Positions 25,913 to 35,162 are shown, numbered from the stretch's first letter. The stretch is 64,000 bases of DNA from Micrococcaceae bacterium RIT 802 (GCA_016892645.1 JAFEMX010000008.1:124001-188000); one strand, 5' to 3'. Numbers and translations: made by a program. Notes: generated by a model not told the origin, from the sequence alone.

Positions 25913-26028
25913 GGCAGCCCCTTCTCCCACGGAGCCACGGCTCCCCCAATATGCACGACGCCGGCGGCGTCTCCGCCACCAACTGGGAGCATCATATGGC
26001 ACCGGGCGCGGTTCCCGCGGAACGGGGT

Positions 26029-26403
26029 TCATAACGTTTCGGCGCCGCCACGTTCGGGGCCACTGATGGTCCTGTTGTGCTCCATGGCCACGCCGACCCA
26101 GGAGACCAAAATCTCGTCGTCCAAGACCCAATCCGCGGCGACCTCGATCCACCCGGGGCCCATGGTTCGTCCTGCCCCCATTTTCGCCGGACGTGCCCCG
26201 GAGCGTCCCAGAAGTTCCCCGTGCCGCTCGGCGGCGGCGCGCACCAGCAGACCACCATCCCTCTGCGCGCTGACGACCATCAGGTCGTTCACCATGAACG
26301 CCCGGCCACCGAACATCGAAACCTCCCGCACGACGGGTTCGCCGGAGATGAGCATGCGGAGCCGTTCGATGAGGTCGGCCTGCTCCGGGGACATCGCGCG
26401 CAC
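26029..26403 (-). CDS. TfoX/Sxy N-terminal domain protein
   Basis: The 124-residue protein matches the TfoX N-terminal domain: REVSMFGGRAFMVNDLMVVSAQRDGGLLVRAA, then a GPGWIEV stretch near residue 82. This stand-alone domain differs from the competence regulator TfoX, which also has a C-terminal domain; its role in actinobacteria is unknown. No signal peptide or membrane segment. It follows the SnoaL-like gene on the same strand with a 4-bp gap, so they are probably co-transcribed. Confidence 0.82.
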   Translation of the reverse strand: MRAMSPEQADLIERLRMLISGEPVVREVSMFGGRAFMVNDLMVVSAQRDGGLLVRAAAERHGELLGRSGARPAKMGAGRTMGPGWIEVAADWVLDDEILVSWVGVAMEHNRTISGPERGGAETL

Positions 26404-26407
26404 CGCC

Positions 26408-26767
26408 TCAGTCCTGTGGGGGCGGTCCGTAGGAGAGCCGGTCGAAAATCAAGACGCTCTCGCCGATCTTCCCGTCCTTTACCGTGAAGTACTCCGCGGC
26501 CGGAGTCGTGCTGGTGGCCGCAGTCTGCGGGTAATAGAACAAGGCAACGTGCGCCGCATCGGCGAATTCGGCGATGTCGCCGATGCCGGTGAGCCGGGGC
26601 GCGAATCCGCCGATGAACTCCCGGTAGGCCTCGATCCCGTGGAGGTCGGCTCCCGGTGCGCGGCACACCACATCGTCGGCCACATACGCCATGGCGGTCT
26701 CGATGTCCCCGCCCGTCCAGGCCTGGTGGTACTTCTTCACGACGTCGTAAGCAGAGCCTTGCCGCAT
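26408..26767 (-). CDS. SnoaL/NTF2-like fold protein
   Basis: The 119-residue protein has the small cone-shaped NTF2-like fold pattern: an N-terminal helix (AYDVVKKYHQAWTGGDIETAMAYVADDVVC), then strands with AEYFTVKDGKIGESVLIFDRL. Such proteins serve as isomerases, hydrolases or binding proteins; the role here is not known. The ATG at 26767 is chosen because GGAG lies 8 bases upstream. It is followed after 4 bp by the TfoX-like gene. Confidence 0.78.
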   Translation of the reverse strand: MRQGSAYDVVKKYHQAWTGGDIETAMAYVADDVVCRAPGADLHGIEAYREFIGGFAPRLTGIGDIAEFADAAHVALFYYPQTAATSTTPAAEYFTVKDGKIGESVLIFDRLSYGPPPQD

Positions 26768-26983
26768 GCGGATCTCCGTGTGCTCGGGTATCAGTTCCGG
26801 TGGATCGTGGGCTGGTCCGCGGATGGGTCCAGTGTTGTGCCGGCGTCGGATCGTGTCAACGGATGTCCTGACCCGGCGAAGCTGCAAGTGCGTCATGCGG
26901 CGAAATTCTTTCAACGTGATTTCAGTGCCAGCACGGCGCCGAATCCGATGGGGACCGACCCGACCGACGATGGCACCACGCCC

Positions 26984-28303
26984 TCAGTCGCCGATCTCGC
27001 AGGCGACCGGCGGCCCGTCGATTCGCCGGCTACCGGTGATCAGCCACTGGATGCCATCCCAGTGCATGGAGTACTCAATGTTCCAGACGGAGCAGGTTTG
27101 CGGTGCACCGGGTACATCTGGGGCATCCTCGACCGCCTGCAGCGACACCATCTGGACCTTGGCCTTCACATCGTTGCCATGCCCCGACACGTCCATGACA
27201 TCGAGGTCGACCCAGACGGTCGTGGCCAGTCCGGTGGACCATTCATCCAATCCGCCAGCCTTTCGCTGTAATTGCGGAGTGAACAAATTGAATGCCGCCG
27301 CGTACGCACCGTCGTTGATGCCTTGGCCGTGGGCCTGAAGGGTCTGCGCAATATTCTCAGCTTGGTCGTGTTCGGAGGTGATCGTGGTTTCAAACACCAC
27401 CGGTTCGGAAACATCGCCCGTACACGGTTTGAGCGCAATGGGAACGGCACGCTCTTCCCACTCCTTGACTGCTGCCGAGGCCCGTGTTGCCGCGACGGCG
27501 AAACCCAACCCTTCAATTGATCTGGATTCCGTGTCATCGAACTTGCTCACGATGATCCCCGCAACGGAGCCGTCAATGGTGATCATGGGGCCCCCGCTAT
27601 TGCCGGGGTTTGTGGGTGTATCCGTTTGGATCAAATGGCTCTGGCGTGCGCCTTCGCGAACGAATTCTCGATTGAGACCGCTAACCGTCCCTTGGCTGAA
27701 GGACAATTCTTGATGGTGCGGAAAGCCCAAGGCAGCAACGGTCGTGCCAATCGGCGGATCTTCCGTGCCGAAGCTGAAGATGTGGCCTTTGGAAGCGCGG
27801 GTCAACCGCAACAGGGCGACATCGGCGACGTTGTTGCTGCCGAGAACCTGCACCCCGGTCAATTGGCCATCAACGACAGCAGTGATGGTGGAAGCATTCT
27901 TGACGACGTGTGCGGCAGTGACCAGGAGGTCATCGGCCACCAGGAACCCGGTGCCGCTGCCGGAGGACTGTCCGTCTGCGTCGCACTGGGTCGTCTGCAG
28001 ACGGGCAACGCCGTCCTGGACCTCCTTGGCCGTGTCGGGCCATGTAGGCGCAGGTTTCGTGGTGGCGGAAGCAGGAGTCGAAGGCTTCGGGATCGTTGGC
28101 GTCGAGGTGCTGGGCGTGGCACCTTCTGCAGCTGGTTTGGCAGTCGTGGATGGGATCGGGGCGGATGTTGAGGACGCCGGAGGCGTGACCTCACCACTCG
28201 ACGGTCCCGGGTTAAGGACGACGCAGCCTGTGGCGGTCATTCCCATCATCACGCTGAGTGCCACGCCGCTGATTGCTCTTTTGCCGAACTGCCTGGATCC
28301 CAT
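26984..28303 (-). CDS. Lipoprotein trypsin-like serine protease (HtrA/DegP-type protease domain)
   Basis: The 439-residue protein has a lipoprotein-type signal ending in TATGC (Cys27), then a Ser/Thr/Pro-rich linker to about residue 90. The chymotrypsin-fold domain has catalytic His132 (TAAHVV), Asp161 (VADVALLRL) and Ser236 (GNSGGP). No PDZ domain is seen; the final 120 residues form an unrecognised domain with two cysteines. GGAGG precedes the ATG. The gene is noticeably less GC-rich than its neighbours, with many codons ending in A or T, which hints at horizontal acquisition. A surface-anchored protease is the best reading. Confidence 0.83.
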   Translation of the reverse strand: MGSRQFGKRAISGVALSVMMGMTATGCVVLNPGPSSGEVTPPASSTSAPIPSTTAKPAAEGATPSTSTPTIPKPSTPASATTKPAPTWPDTAKEVQDGVARLQTTQCDADGQSSGSGTGFLVADDLLVTAAHVVKNASTITAVVDGQLTGVQVLGSNNVADVALLRLTRASKGHIFSFGTEDPPIGTTVAALGFPHHQELSFSQGTVSGLNREFVREGARQSHLIQTDTPTNPGNSGGPMITIDGSVAGIIVSKFDDTESRSIEGLGFAVAATRASAAVKEWEERAVPIALKPCTGDVSEPVVFETTITSEHDQAENIAQTLQAHGQGINDGAYAAAFNLFTPQLQRKAGGLDEWSTGLATTVWVDLDVMDVSGHGNDVKAKVQMVSLQAVEDAPDVPGAPQTCSVWNIEYSMHWDGIQWLITGSRRIDGPPVACEIGD

Positions 28304-28555
28304 GGTTCCTCCGTCTGAGAGCCGTGGCCAGGCCAACCGCATCCGGCCGTGAATTCTGGCCAGCGTATCCACATGCCACGTTGTCAGGACAGTCAGTGGG
28401 CTACGCGATTCTTACGCCCCCGGTTCGGTTCGCGCCGACTGCCGTACTCACCCGCCTGGGACAGGAGCAGCGCCCACGGGTTGCCCGGCATGGCCAGCGA
28501 AGGCGCTGGCTACTTAAGCAACGTTCATTCCACCGGACAGTAGATCTACATGCCT
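28304..28555. other. Non-coding gap between the protease and LysE-type genes
   Basis: About 250 bp with lower GC than the surroundings. No gene, clear hairpin or repeat was found. The promoter of the protease gene should lie at its left end. Confidence 0.5.
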
Positions 28556-29206
28556 TTAGCGGCTCTTGACCGCCAGTGAGGCGCCGAATCCGATGAGGGC
28601 GGTGCCGGTCACGCGGTCGGTCCAGCGGATGAATCCGGGGCGTTGGAACGTACCGCGCACCAGGTGCGTGCCGTTGATGATGAGCGAGAACCAGACGAGC
28701 CCGAGCAGGTTGTGCACGCCGGCGAGGGCGACGCCCATCAGCAACGTGGATGCCCCGTCTGGGATGAACTGCGGGATCATCGCGATGTAGAAGACCCCGA
28801 CCTTGGGGTTGAGCAGGTTGGTTCCGGCGCCCTTGGCCCACGACACCAGCAGGCCGCTGCGTCGGGTGGATGCCGGCTGGCTGGAAACGACAGTGGCCGG
28901 TTTGCTGCTGAAGGAACGCCAGAGCATGGTGGCTCCCAGCCAGGCCATGTAGAGCGCGCCGGCGAGCTTGAGCACGGTGAAGGCGGCTTCCGAGGCCGCC
29001 AGCAGTGCGGAGGCGCCGACGGCTGCGGCGATGCCCCAGGCCATGGCTCCTGCGTTGATGCCCAAGGCGGTCGCGTATCCGTGCAGGCGGCCTTGGCTGA
29101 TGGAGGAACGCAGCACCAGCACGGTATCGAGCCCCGGGATGATGGTCAGCAGGGCGGCGACGACGGCAAATGAGAGCAGGGCCTGGTCGATGGTCACGGG
29201 AGCCAT
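28556..29206 (-). CDS. LysE family translocator (amino acid/metabolite exporter)
   Basis: The 216-residue membrane protein has six predicted segments and the LysE/RhtB core: LTIIPGLDTVLVLRSSISQGRLHGYATALGINAGAMAWGIAAAVG near the N-terminus, and WAKGAGTNLLNPKVGVFYIAMIPQFI in the middle. These exporters release amino acids or small toxic metabolites driven by the proton gradient. Substrate unknown. The ATG at 29206 fits the first membrane segment; upstream sequence in this frame has no similarity. It is followed by no obvious operon partner. Confidence 0.87.
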   Translation of the reverse strand: MAPVTIDQALLSFAVVAALLTIIPGLDTVLVLRSSISQGRLHGYATALGINAGAMAWGIAAAVGASALLAASEAAFTVLKLAGALYMAWLGATMLWRSFSSKPATVVSSQPASTRRSGLLVSWAKGAGTNLLNPKVGVFYIAMIPQFIPDGASTLLMGVALAGVHNLLGLVWFSLIINGTHLVRGTFQRPGFIRWTDRVTGTALIGFGASLAVKSR

Positions 29207-29216
29207 CTTATCGGCG

Positions 29217-29384
29217 TCAGGCGCTGCGCCCCGCCGTCGTTCCCTGGTTTTCGCGGCCCTCGGCGTCCGGTCCGGTGCCCGGGTTCGCATCGTCGCGGTT
29301 CGCTCGGTCCTTCTTGACGACGGCGGACACCAAGGCGGCGACAGCACCCAAGGCGACGAGGTTTCCGATGATCGTGAACAGCAT
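29217..29384 (-). CDS. Small single-pass membrane protein
   Basis: The 55-residue product starts MLFTIIGNLVALGAVAALVSAVV, one hydrophobic span, followed by a charged basic then polar tail. GGGAGGG lies upstream of the ATG, which supports translation. No family was recognised. It lies 10 bp upstream of the LysE-type gene on the same strand and could be an accessory peptide or only a leader. Confidence 0.55.
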   Translation of the reverse strand: MLFTIIGNLVALGAVAALVSAVVKKDRANRDDANPGTGPDAEGRENQGTTAGRSA

Positions 29385-29580
29385 GGCAGGCACCCTCCCC
29401 AGCGGTTGAATCGTCCGTGCGGCGGCCCGCTCCCGTTCCGGAAGGGGCCGTGCCTCCACGGTAACGTCCACCGCTGGGTACCCGCTGGTAGGTGACCCGC
29501 CGCGTCGGCCGTGCCGTTGCCCACTGGCCCGCGGCGGGCACCGCTCATCTCGGTATCCGCCGGTCGACGGCGCCGATGCC

Positions 29581-31293
29581 CTAGTGCCCCTGAAAGGCCT
29601 CCGCAAGCCACCACGCTCCGCCGTCGGAGACCACCTTCGCGTCGATGACCAACGGGCGTTCGGGATCTCCGGCGAGCCAGGCCTCCACCTGTGCCAGGTC
29701 GCCTAGTTCGCGCACGGTGATCCCGTCGGCCCCGAACCCGCGGCCCAGGGCCGCGAAGTCGGTATCGGGGAAGGTCACCGTGGACATGTCGGCCGCGGGG
29801 TCGTCGATCCCGAAGTGGTGCACCTCGGCCCCATAGGCGGCGTCGTTGTAGACGATGCACACCAGGGGCAGGCGCAGCCGCACCGCCGTGTCGAGTTCGG
29901 CGATGGACATGTGGAATCCGCCGTCGCCGGTGCCCAGCACGGGCATCCGGTCCGGGCGGGCCAGCGCCGCGCCGATGGCCGTCGGCAGGCCCAGGCCGAT
30001 GGACTGGAAGGCCTGGGTGAAGCAGAAGCCCTCCTCGTCCGGGACCGAGAGGTACTGGCTGGGGTAGCCCATGAAGTTGCCGGAGTCCACGGCGACGATG
30101 CGCTCCGCGGGCAGGATATCGTCCAGGGCTGCGGTGAGGGTGCGCGGGTCGATCCTGCCGTTTCCGCCGGCATCCTGGTGGGCGGTATCGCGCCACCGGA
30201 TCCCGCCGGCGATGCGGGAGGCGACCGCAGCGGTCCGGTACCCGGTCCGCGCCGGGCCGCTGGCGGCCAGCAACTCGAGGGTGTCCGCAGCTGTGGCGGC
30301 ACAGTCGCCCTGGACGCCGAGGTCGATGGGCCGGTGTGCGCCGAGGGCGGCGTCATCGAGATCCACCTGGACGACCCGGGTGTCATTGCCGATCAGCCGG
30401 CCGTGGCGCATGGTCCACATGTTCAGGGCGCAGCCGAATCCGACGATGAGGTCGGCGCCGGAGATCAGTTCGGCGGCCAAAGGCGAGGAGAACCCGCCGG
30501 AGATGCCCAGGTCGAAGTCCTGCCCGTTGAACAGGCCCTTCGCGACCGCAGAGGTGGCCACTAGTGCGCCGGAGTGCTCGGCCAACGCCAGGATTTCCGA
30601 CCGGGCACCGCGTCCACCGCGACCGGCGACGAAGACCGGGTGCCGAGCCTCGGCGATCAGGTCGGCCAGCTCGTGTGCGGCTTCCCGCGCGGGGCGAAGC
30701 GGCAGGGCAGCGGGGACGGTGGGCTGGACGGCACTGGTCGGCGCAGGCTGCGCTTGCACGTTCAGCGGCAGGTTCAGCACTACGGTCCGGCGCTCGTTCG
30801 CGGCAGTTCGGTAGGCACGGAGGGTGTCGGTGACGGCAGTGGCCGCCGAGTGGACGCGCTCTGGGACGGCCTGGACAGAGCGGGCCAGCGCATCCTGGTC
30901 CATCGCGAAGTTCGAGTGGACCGCCTCCGGGGCGCTTTCGGCGGCCAGGATGATCAGGGGGGTCCGGGATTTCGCGGCCTCGCCGATGCCTGTGGTGGCG
31001 TTGGTCAATCCGCATCCCTGGTGGACGGAGACCAGGGCCGGCTTGCCGGTAACCCTGGCGTATGCGTCGGCCATGGTCGCGGCGCCGCCCTCATGTCGGG
31101 TCGCGATGTATTCGACCCCCGCTGCCCGCAGGGCGTTGGTGACCTCGAAATTGCCGGACCCGACGACGCCGAAACAGCGGTCGATTCCGAGCGAGGCCAG
31201 GGTCTGCCCGACCAGTTCGGCGACGGTGGCGGGCGCTGCCGGCCTTGCGTCGCGGGCAGCGGACCCGTCCTGGGTCATCGGGGCCACGCTCAT
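29581..31293 (-). CDS. Thiamine pyrophosphate-dependent enzyme (acetolactate synthase/benzoylformate decarboxylase superfamily)
   Basis: The 570-residue protein has the three domains of the superfamily. The catalytic glutamate is Glu68 in RHEGGAATMADAY. The TPP-magnesium motif begins GTGDGGFHMS around residue 455 and ends at YND about 27 residues later. The FAD-binding features of acetolactate synthase are not evident. Possible reactions are 2-oxo-acid decarboxylation, carboligation or cyclic dione hydrolysis. Its ATG overlaps the stop of the cyclase gene as ATGA, so the two form an operon, and its partners in the block suggest a catabolic role. Confidence 0.87.
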   Translation of the reverse strand: MSVAPMTQDGSAARDARPAAPATVAELVGQTLASLGIDRCFGVVGSGNFEVTNALRAAGVEYIATRHEGGAATMADAYARVTGKPALVSVHQGCGLTNATTGIGEAAKSRTPLIILAAESAPEAVHSNFAMDQDALARSVQAVPERVHSAATAVTDTLRAYRTAANERRTVVLNLPLNVQAQPAPTSAVQPTVPAALPLRPAREAAHELADLIAEARHPVFVAGRGGRGARSEILALAEHSGALVATSAVAKGLFNGQDFDLGISGGFSSPLAAELISGADLIVGFGCALNMWTMRHGRLIGNDTRVVQVDLDDAALGAHRPIDLGVQGDCAATAADTLELLAASGPARTGYRTAAVASRIAGGIRWRDTAHQDAGGNGRIDPRTLTAALDDILPAERIVAVDSGNFMGYPSQYLSVPDEEGFCFTQAFQSIGLGLPTAIGAALARPDRMPVLGTGDGGFHMSIAELDTAVRLRLPLVCIVYNDAAYGAEVHHFGIDDPAADMSTVTFPDTDFAALGRGFGADGITVRELGDLAQVEAWLAGDPERPLVIDAKVVSDGGAWWLAEAFQGH

Positions 31294-32093
31294 GCGTCCT
31301 CCACCATGGCCAGGACGCGGGCCGGGGATCCAGTTCCACCGACGATCGGGAGCGGGGCAACCACCAGGACCGCACCGCGCCGGGGTAGCCGGTCCAGATG
31401 GCGCAATGAGGTGATGCCGTATTTGTCGGCCCCGAGGAGGAAATGGTGCATCGGAAAGGGAGGATCGAGCTCCGCGCCGCGACCGGCGTCGATGCCCACC
31501 GTCTCCACGCCCACTCCCGAGATGGGCGTCTCCTCGGCGAGCCATCGTGCTGCCTCCGCGGTAAAGCCGGGCGTGTGGGAGCCGGTTTCGTCCGCGTTGA
31601 GGAAGGCGGTGCGGTCGTCGGCGTAGCGGTCCCAGCCGGTACGGAACAGCAGCCAGTCCCCCGTCTGGAAATCGCCGTGGGACTGCTGCCAGCTCAGCAG
31701 ATCTGGTATGTCGATGAGAAAATCGGGCTCGGCCGCCGCCTCTGCCGCGAAGTCCAGGACAACCGCCCGGCCGACGAGGCGACCGGGATCGATCTGCGCC
31801 ACGTTCTTTCCATTGCGGCCGGTGGCCCAGTGCACGGGCGCATCCAGATGGGTACCGATGTGCTCGCCGGTGCGGATGTTGTGATGCTTCCAGAACGGGC
31901 CCGCCTCGTTGTAGGCCGACACCTCCTCCAGCGAGAAGTCCTCCAGGTTGCTGAAGGGCTCTGGGAGCACCAGCGCCGGGGTCCGGTCGGACAGGGGGGC
32001 CGTCAAATCGACGACGGTGACGTCGCCGCCGGCGAGCGCCCCGGCCAAATCCGCGAGGGCGGACGCCGCGGGAGCGGGAGTATTCGGTTCCAT
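31290..32093 (-). CDS. Cyclase family protein (kynurenine formamidase-like fold)
   Basis: The 267-residue protein carries HIGTHLDAPVHW, the metal-binding HxGTHxDxPxH motif of the cyclase/KynB family. Members hydrolyse N-formylkynurenine, isatin or cyclic amides and lactones. Length exceeds the roughly 210 residues of true KynB. FSNLEDFSLEEVSAYNEAGPFWKHHN near the N-terminus is not typical of KynB. It is translationally coupled to the TPP enzyme gene. The promoter lies in the divergent gap shared with the MHS transporter gene. Confidence 0.82.
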   Translation of the reverse strand: MEPNTPAPAASALADLAGALAGGDVTVVDLTAPLSDRTPALVLPEPFSNLEDFSLEEVSAYNEAGPFWKHHNIRTGEHIGTHLDAPVHWATGRNGKNVAQIDPGRLVGRAVVLDFAAEAAAEPDFLIDIPDLLSWQQSHGDFQTGDWLLFRTGWDRYADDRTAFLNADETGSHTPGFTAEAARWLAEETPISGVGVETVGIDAGRGAELDPPFPMHHFLLGADKYGITSLRHLDRLPRRGAVLVVAPLPIVGGTGSPARVLAMVEDA

Positions 32094-32136
32094 GGGGTCT
32101 CCAGTCTCGGTCGACGGCCACGCACCCACACGGCGG

Positions 32137-32150
32137 GTGACGTCCGTCAC
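32137..32150. promoter_or_regulatory. Palindrome in the divergent cyclase/MHS promoter region
   Basis: GTGACG-TC-CGTCAC is a perfect 14-bp palindrome located 44 bp upstream of the cyclase ATG in the divergent gap. It is a candidate operator for co-regulation of the two directions. Confidence 0.4.
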
Positions 32151-32333
32151 GATTGATCGATACCGGCGACCGTAGCACCGATCCTCGGGGGCGGGCCTTC
32201 CGTGCGGGAACATTACCGAATGATGCATGGCCCCTGTCCGGAAAGGCATTCGACGGCGGGGCATCCGGTGGGCAGACTGTCACCAATGACCACACGTGAC
32301 GGGCACCACAGCCCGCCGTTGAGGAGGAACCCC

Positions 32334-33668
32334 TTGTCCACCACCGCATCTCCCGCTGCGCCCATCCGGCCCGGAGCCCGCCGCTACATCGTCGCCTCCT
32401 TGGTCGGCAATTCCCTGGAGTGGTACGACTTCTTCCTTTATGCCACCGCTTCGGCGGTGGTGTTCGGACACCTGTTCTTCCCGGCGGACACCGACCCCCT
32501 GGTCGGCACGATGGGGGCCTTCGCCGGGTTTGCTGTCGGGTTCGCCGCCCGCCCGCTCGGCGGCGTCATCTTCGGGCACATCGGCGACAAGGTCAGCCGC
32601 AAGACCTCCCTGGTCCTCACCCTCGCCCTGATGGGGCTGAGCACGGCCCTGATGGGGCTGCTGCCCACCTACGCCCATGTCGGGCTCTGGGCACCGGCAC
32701 TGTTGATCCTGCTGAGGATTCTCCAGGGCATCGCCGCGGGCGGCGAATGGGGCGGCGGGGTGCTGCTGATCAGCGAGAACTCCGGGTCGAAACGACGTGG
32801 CCTGCTCTCCGCCTTCAGCCAAGGCGGGATCTGCCTGGGCTTCGTCCTGTCGTCGTTGGTCTTCTACGTCGTCCAACTGCTGCCGACGGAACAGTTCATG
32901 GCCTGGGGGTGGCGGATCCCGTTCCTGCTCAGCGTCGTCCTCTTGGCCGTGGGCACCTACATCCGCACGCATCTGCCTGAATCCAGCGAGTTCACGGAGG
33001 CGAAGAAGCAGGACGGCCAACACCGGGTTCCGGCCTTGGCAGCCCTGCGAAGCCACCCGCGCGAAATCCTCGTCGCCATGGGCCTGCGGGTCGCCGAAAA
33101 CGGCGGCTCCTACATCTTCCTGTCGTTCTCGATCGTCTACGGCGTCCATGTCGGTGTCGACAAGGGGCTTCTGCTCACGGCGGTGGCCGTGTCCATGGTC
33201 TTTTCCTTTGGCACCTACCTGGTATTCGGCCATCTCTCCGACCGGTTCGGCCGACGCACGATCTACACGGCGGGAGCATCGGCCATGATGGCCATGGCCT
33301 TTCCGTTCTTCTGGATGCTCGATGCCCAGACGCCCGCCGTGGTCATCCTGGCGTTCATGATCGCCAACGGCCTGTGCCACGGAGCCATGATCGGCACCCA
33401 ACCCGCGTTCTTCCACGAGCTCTTCGCCCCCGAAGTGCGGTACTCGGCCATGTCCATCGCCCATGAGCTCGCCGCGGTCTTCGCCGGCGGGCTGGCACCG
33501 TTGATCGCCACTGCCCTCCTGTACCGATTCGACTCCTCCGTGCCGGTCTCGCTGTACCTGATCGGCATGTGCCTGGTCACCCTCGTCGCCCTCGCCGCCT
33601 CGACCAGGTTGCGTCGGACCGCCGACCAGGGAGCCACGGAATTATCCCAGCCAACTGCAGTCCGCTAA
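32334..33668 (+). CDS. MHS family MFS transporter (metabolite:H+ symporter)
   Basis: The 444-residue, 12-segment transporter carries SLVGNSLEWYDFFLYATASAVVFGHLFFP and GGVIFGHIGDKVSRK, typical of the MHS family (shikimate, 4-hydroxybenzoate, dicarboxylate importers). It is probably an uptake system for the substrate of the surrounding catabolic genes, an inference from position. TTG at 32334 is chosen because GAGGAGG lies just upstream; an ATG at 32286 is in frame without a good ribosome binding site. It leads the operon with the thiolase-like, DUF35 and CoA ligase genes. Confidence 0.88.
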   Translation: MSTTASPAAPIRPGARRYIVASLVGNSLEWYDFFLYATASAVVFGHLFFPADTDPLVGTMGAFAGFAVGFAARPLGGVIFGHIGDKVSRKTSLVLTLALMGLSTALMGLLPTYAHVGLWAPALLILLRILQGIAAGGEWGGGVLLISENSGSKRRGLLSAFSQGGICLGFVLSSLVFYVVQLLPTEQFMAWGWRIPFLLSVVLLAVGTYIRTHLPESSEFTEAKKQDGQHRVPALAALRSHPREILVAMGLRVAENGGSYIFLSFSIVYGVHVGVDKGLLLTAVAVSMVFSFGTYLVFGHLSDRFGRRTIYTAGASAMMAMAFPFFWMLDAQTPAVVILAFMIANGLCHGAMIGTQPAFFHELFAPEVRYSAMSIAHELAAVFAGGLAPLIATALLYRFDSSVPVSLYLIGMCLVTLVALAASTRLRRTADQGATELSQPTAVR

Positions 33669-33705
33669 CTTGCCCTCCGGAAACGACCCCACGAAAGGCC
33701 ACTAG

Positions 33706-34839
33706 GTGACTACTTCCATCATCGGTACCGGCCAGTCCCCGTACACGCGCCATCCGGCGGCCGGCCTCACCACCCCGGCGGTCCTCGCCGGGGCGGTGAC
33801 CGTCGCCCTCACCGATGCAGGCCTGTCGCCCTCCGACGTCGACGGACTCGCCGTCTCCAGCTTTACCTTGGGGCCCGACCATGCCATTGACCTGGCCTGG
33901 CGGATGGGCCTGAAGCTGACCTGGCTCATGCAGGACACCACCGGCGGTGCCAGCGCCGGGGGCATGCTCCAACATGCGGTACGGGCCATTGAGGCGGGAG
34001 ACGCCAAAACGATCGTCCTCGTCGCCGGTGACGTGATGGACTCCGTTGCCTTCTCCCATCTGGTTGCCCACTACAACCGGGCGACGGAGGACCACCTCGC
34101 CCCCTTGAACATGGGCGGCCCAAACGCCTTATTCGCCATGCTCACACAACGGCAAATGACTGACCTGGACCTGGGCCGCCGGGACTACGGCCAGATCGCC
34201 GTCACCCAGCGCCGGTGGGCCGGCATGAACCCGGATGCCGTCTACCGGAAGGGACTCTCCATGGACGAGTACCTGGCCGCGCCCCTCGTGGCCGATCCGC
34301 TTGGCCGTTACGATTGCGTCCCCCCGGTGACCGGAGGCGACGCCGTCGTTCTCACCACCGATCAGGCCGGGAGAGCCCGGGCGCGCGTACTCTCCGTGAA
34401 GGCTTCCTACAACGCCGACCAGCAGGACGGCGACGGCACCAGCACAGGTCTGCGGGACATCGCGCCCGGGGCGTGGGCCGAATCTGGAGTCGACCCCGCC
34501 GACGTCCGGCTCGCCAGCGTCTACGACGATTACCCGGCCATGGTGGTCGCCCAACTCGCGGATCTGGAACTGCTGCCCCGGAACGACGCCGGACGCTTCC
34601 TCTCCTCCACCCTCGCCACCGGGAAAATAGCGGTGAACACGTCCGGCGGGCAACTCTCTGCGGGGCAGGCGGGCGCCGCCGGAGGCATGCATGGGCTCGT
34701 CGAAGCCTCCCGCCAGCTCATGGGCCGCGCCGGCGAACGCCAGGTCGATGCCCGTCACGCGGTGGTCAGCGGCTACGGGATGGTCTTGTATCGCTACGGC
34801 GCCTGCGCAACTTCAAGCATTCTGGAGGCCGCATCATGA
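33706..34839 (+). CDS. Thiolase-fold protein lacking thiolase catalytic residues
   Basis: The 377-residue protein has the thiolase superfamily layout of the SCP-x type (TSIIGTGQSPYTR start; GGQLSAGQAGAAGGMHGLVEA near the C-terminus). The nucleophilic cysteine position reads TTGGASAGG with no cysteine; the usual HDCF motif reads YDDY; and the GHP motif reads GQA. Classical thiolysis is therefore unlikely. Such degenerate thiolases paired with a DUF35 protein include retro-aldolases. GTG start with GAAAGG upstream; stop overlaps the DUF35 start as ATGA. A structural role is also possible. Confidence 0.83.
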   Translation: MTTSIIGTGQSPYTRHPAAGLTTPAVLAGAVTVALTDAGLSPSDVDGLAVSSFTLGPDHAIDLAWRMGLKLTWLMQDTTGGASAGGMLQHAVRAIEAGDAKTIVLVAGDVMDSVAFSHLVAHYNRATEDHLAPLNMGGPNALFAMLTQRQMTDLDLGRRDYGQIAVTQRRWAGMNPDAVYRKGLSMDEYLAAPLVADPLGRYDCVPPVTGGDAVVLTTDQAGRARARVLSVKASYNADQQDGDGTSTGLRDIAPGAWAESGVDPADVRLASVYDDYPAMVVAQLADLELLPRNDAGRFLSSTLATGKIAVNTSGGQLSAGQAGAAGGMHGLVEASRQLMGRAGERQVDARHAVVSGYGMVLYRYGACATSSILEAAS

Positions 34840-35162
34840 GCGCAACCGCCCAGAAATGCCGGCGCTGCGACGCCGTGCTGTTTCCCGCCCGCCTGCTCTG
34901 CCCCGGCTGCGGCGGTGATGACTTCGGGCGTGCCGTCCTCGACAAGGGAACCGTCGAACAGTCGACCACCCTGTCCGATGGCACGGTCATGGCCACGGTC
35001 CTCCCCGACGGGGGACCGCGGCTCATCGCACGCATTTACGATACCGCCCCCGGCGGCAGGGTCGCCCTGACCCACGACCCGGCGGCCGGTCCCGGCCACG
35101 CATACGTCCCCATCCCCGACCCGGCCTCCCCCGCCGCAGGCATCCCCCAGGAGGAAAGATGA
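34836..35162 (+). CDS. DUF35 OB-fold protein with rubredoxin-like zinc ribbon
   Basis: The 108-residue protein has an N-terminal zinc ribbon (CRRCDAVLFPARLLCPGCG) and a C-terminal OB-fold that contains the DGTVMATVLPDGGPRLIARIYD strands. DUF35 proteins bind acyl-CoA or partner with thiolases and aldolases as obligate heterodimers. Here both neighbours overlap by ATGA: the thiolase-like gene upstream and the CoA ligase downstream. This tight coupling suggests the protein complexes with the thiolase-like product. Confidence 0.88.
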   Translation: MSATAQKCRRCDAVLFPARLLCPGCGGDDFGRAVLDKGTVEQSTTLSDGTVMATVLPDGGPRLIARIYDTAPGGRVALTHDPAAGPGHAYVPIPDPASPAAGIPQEER

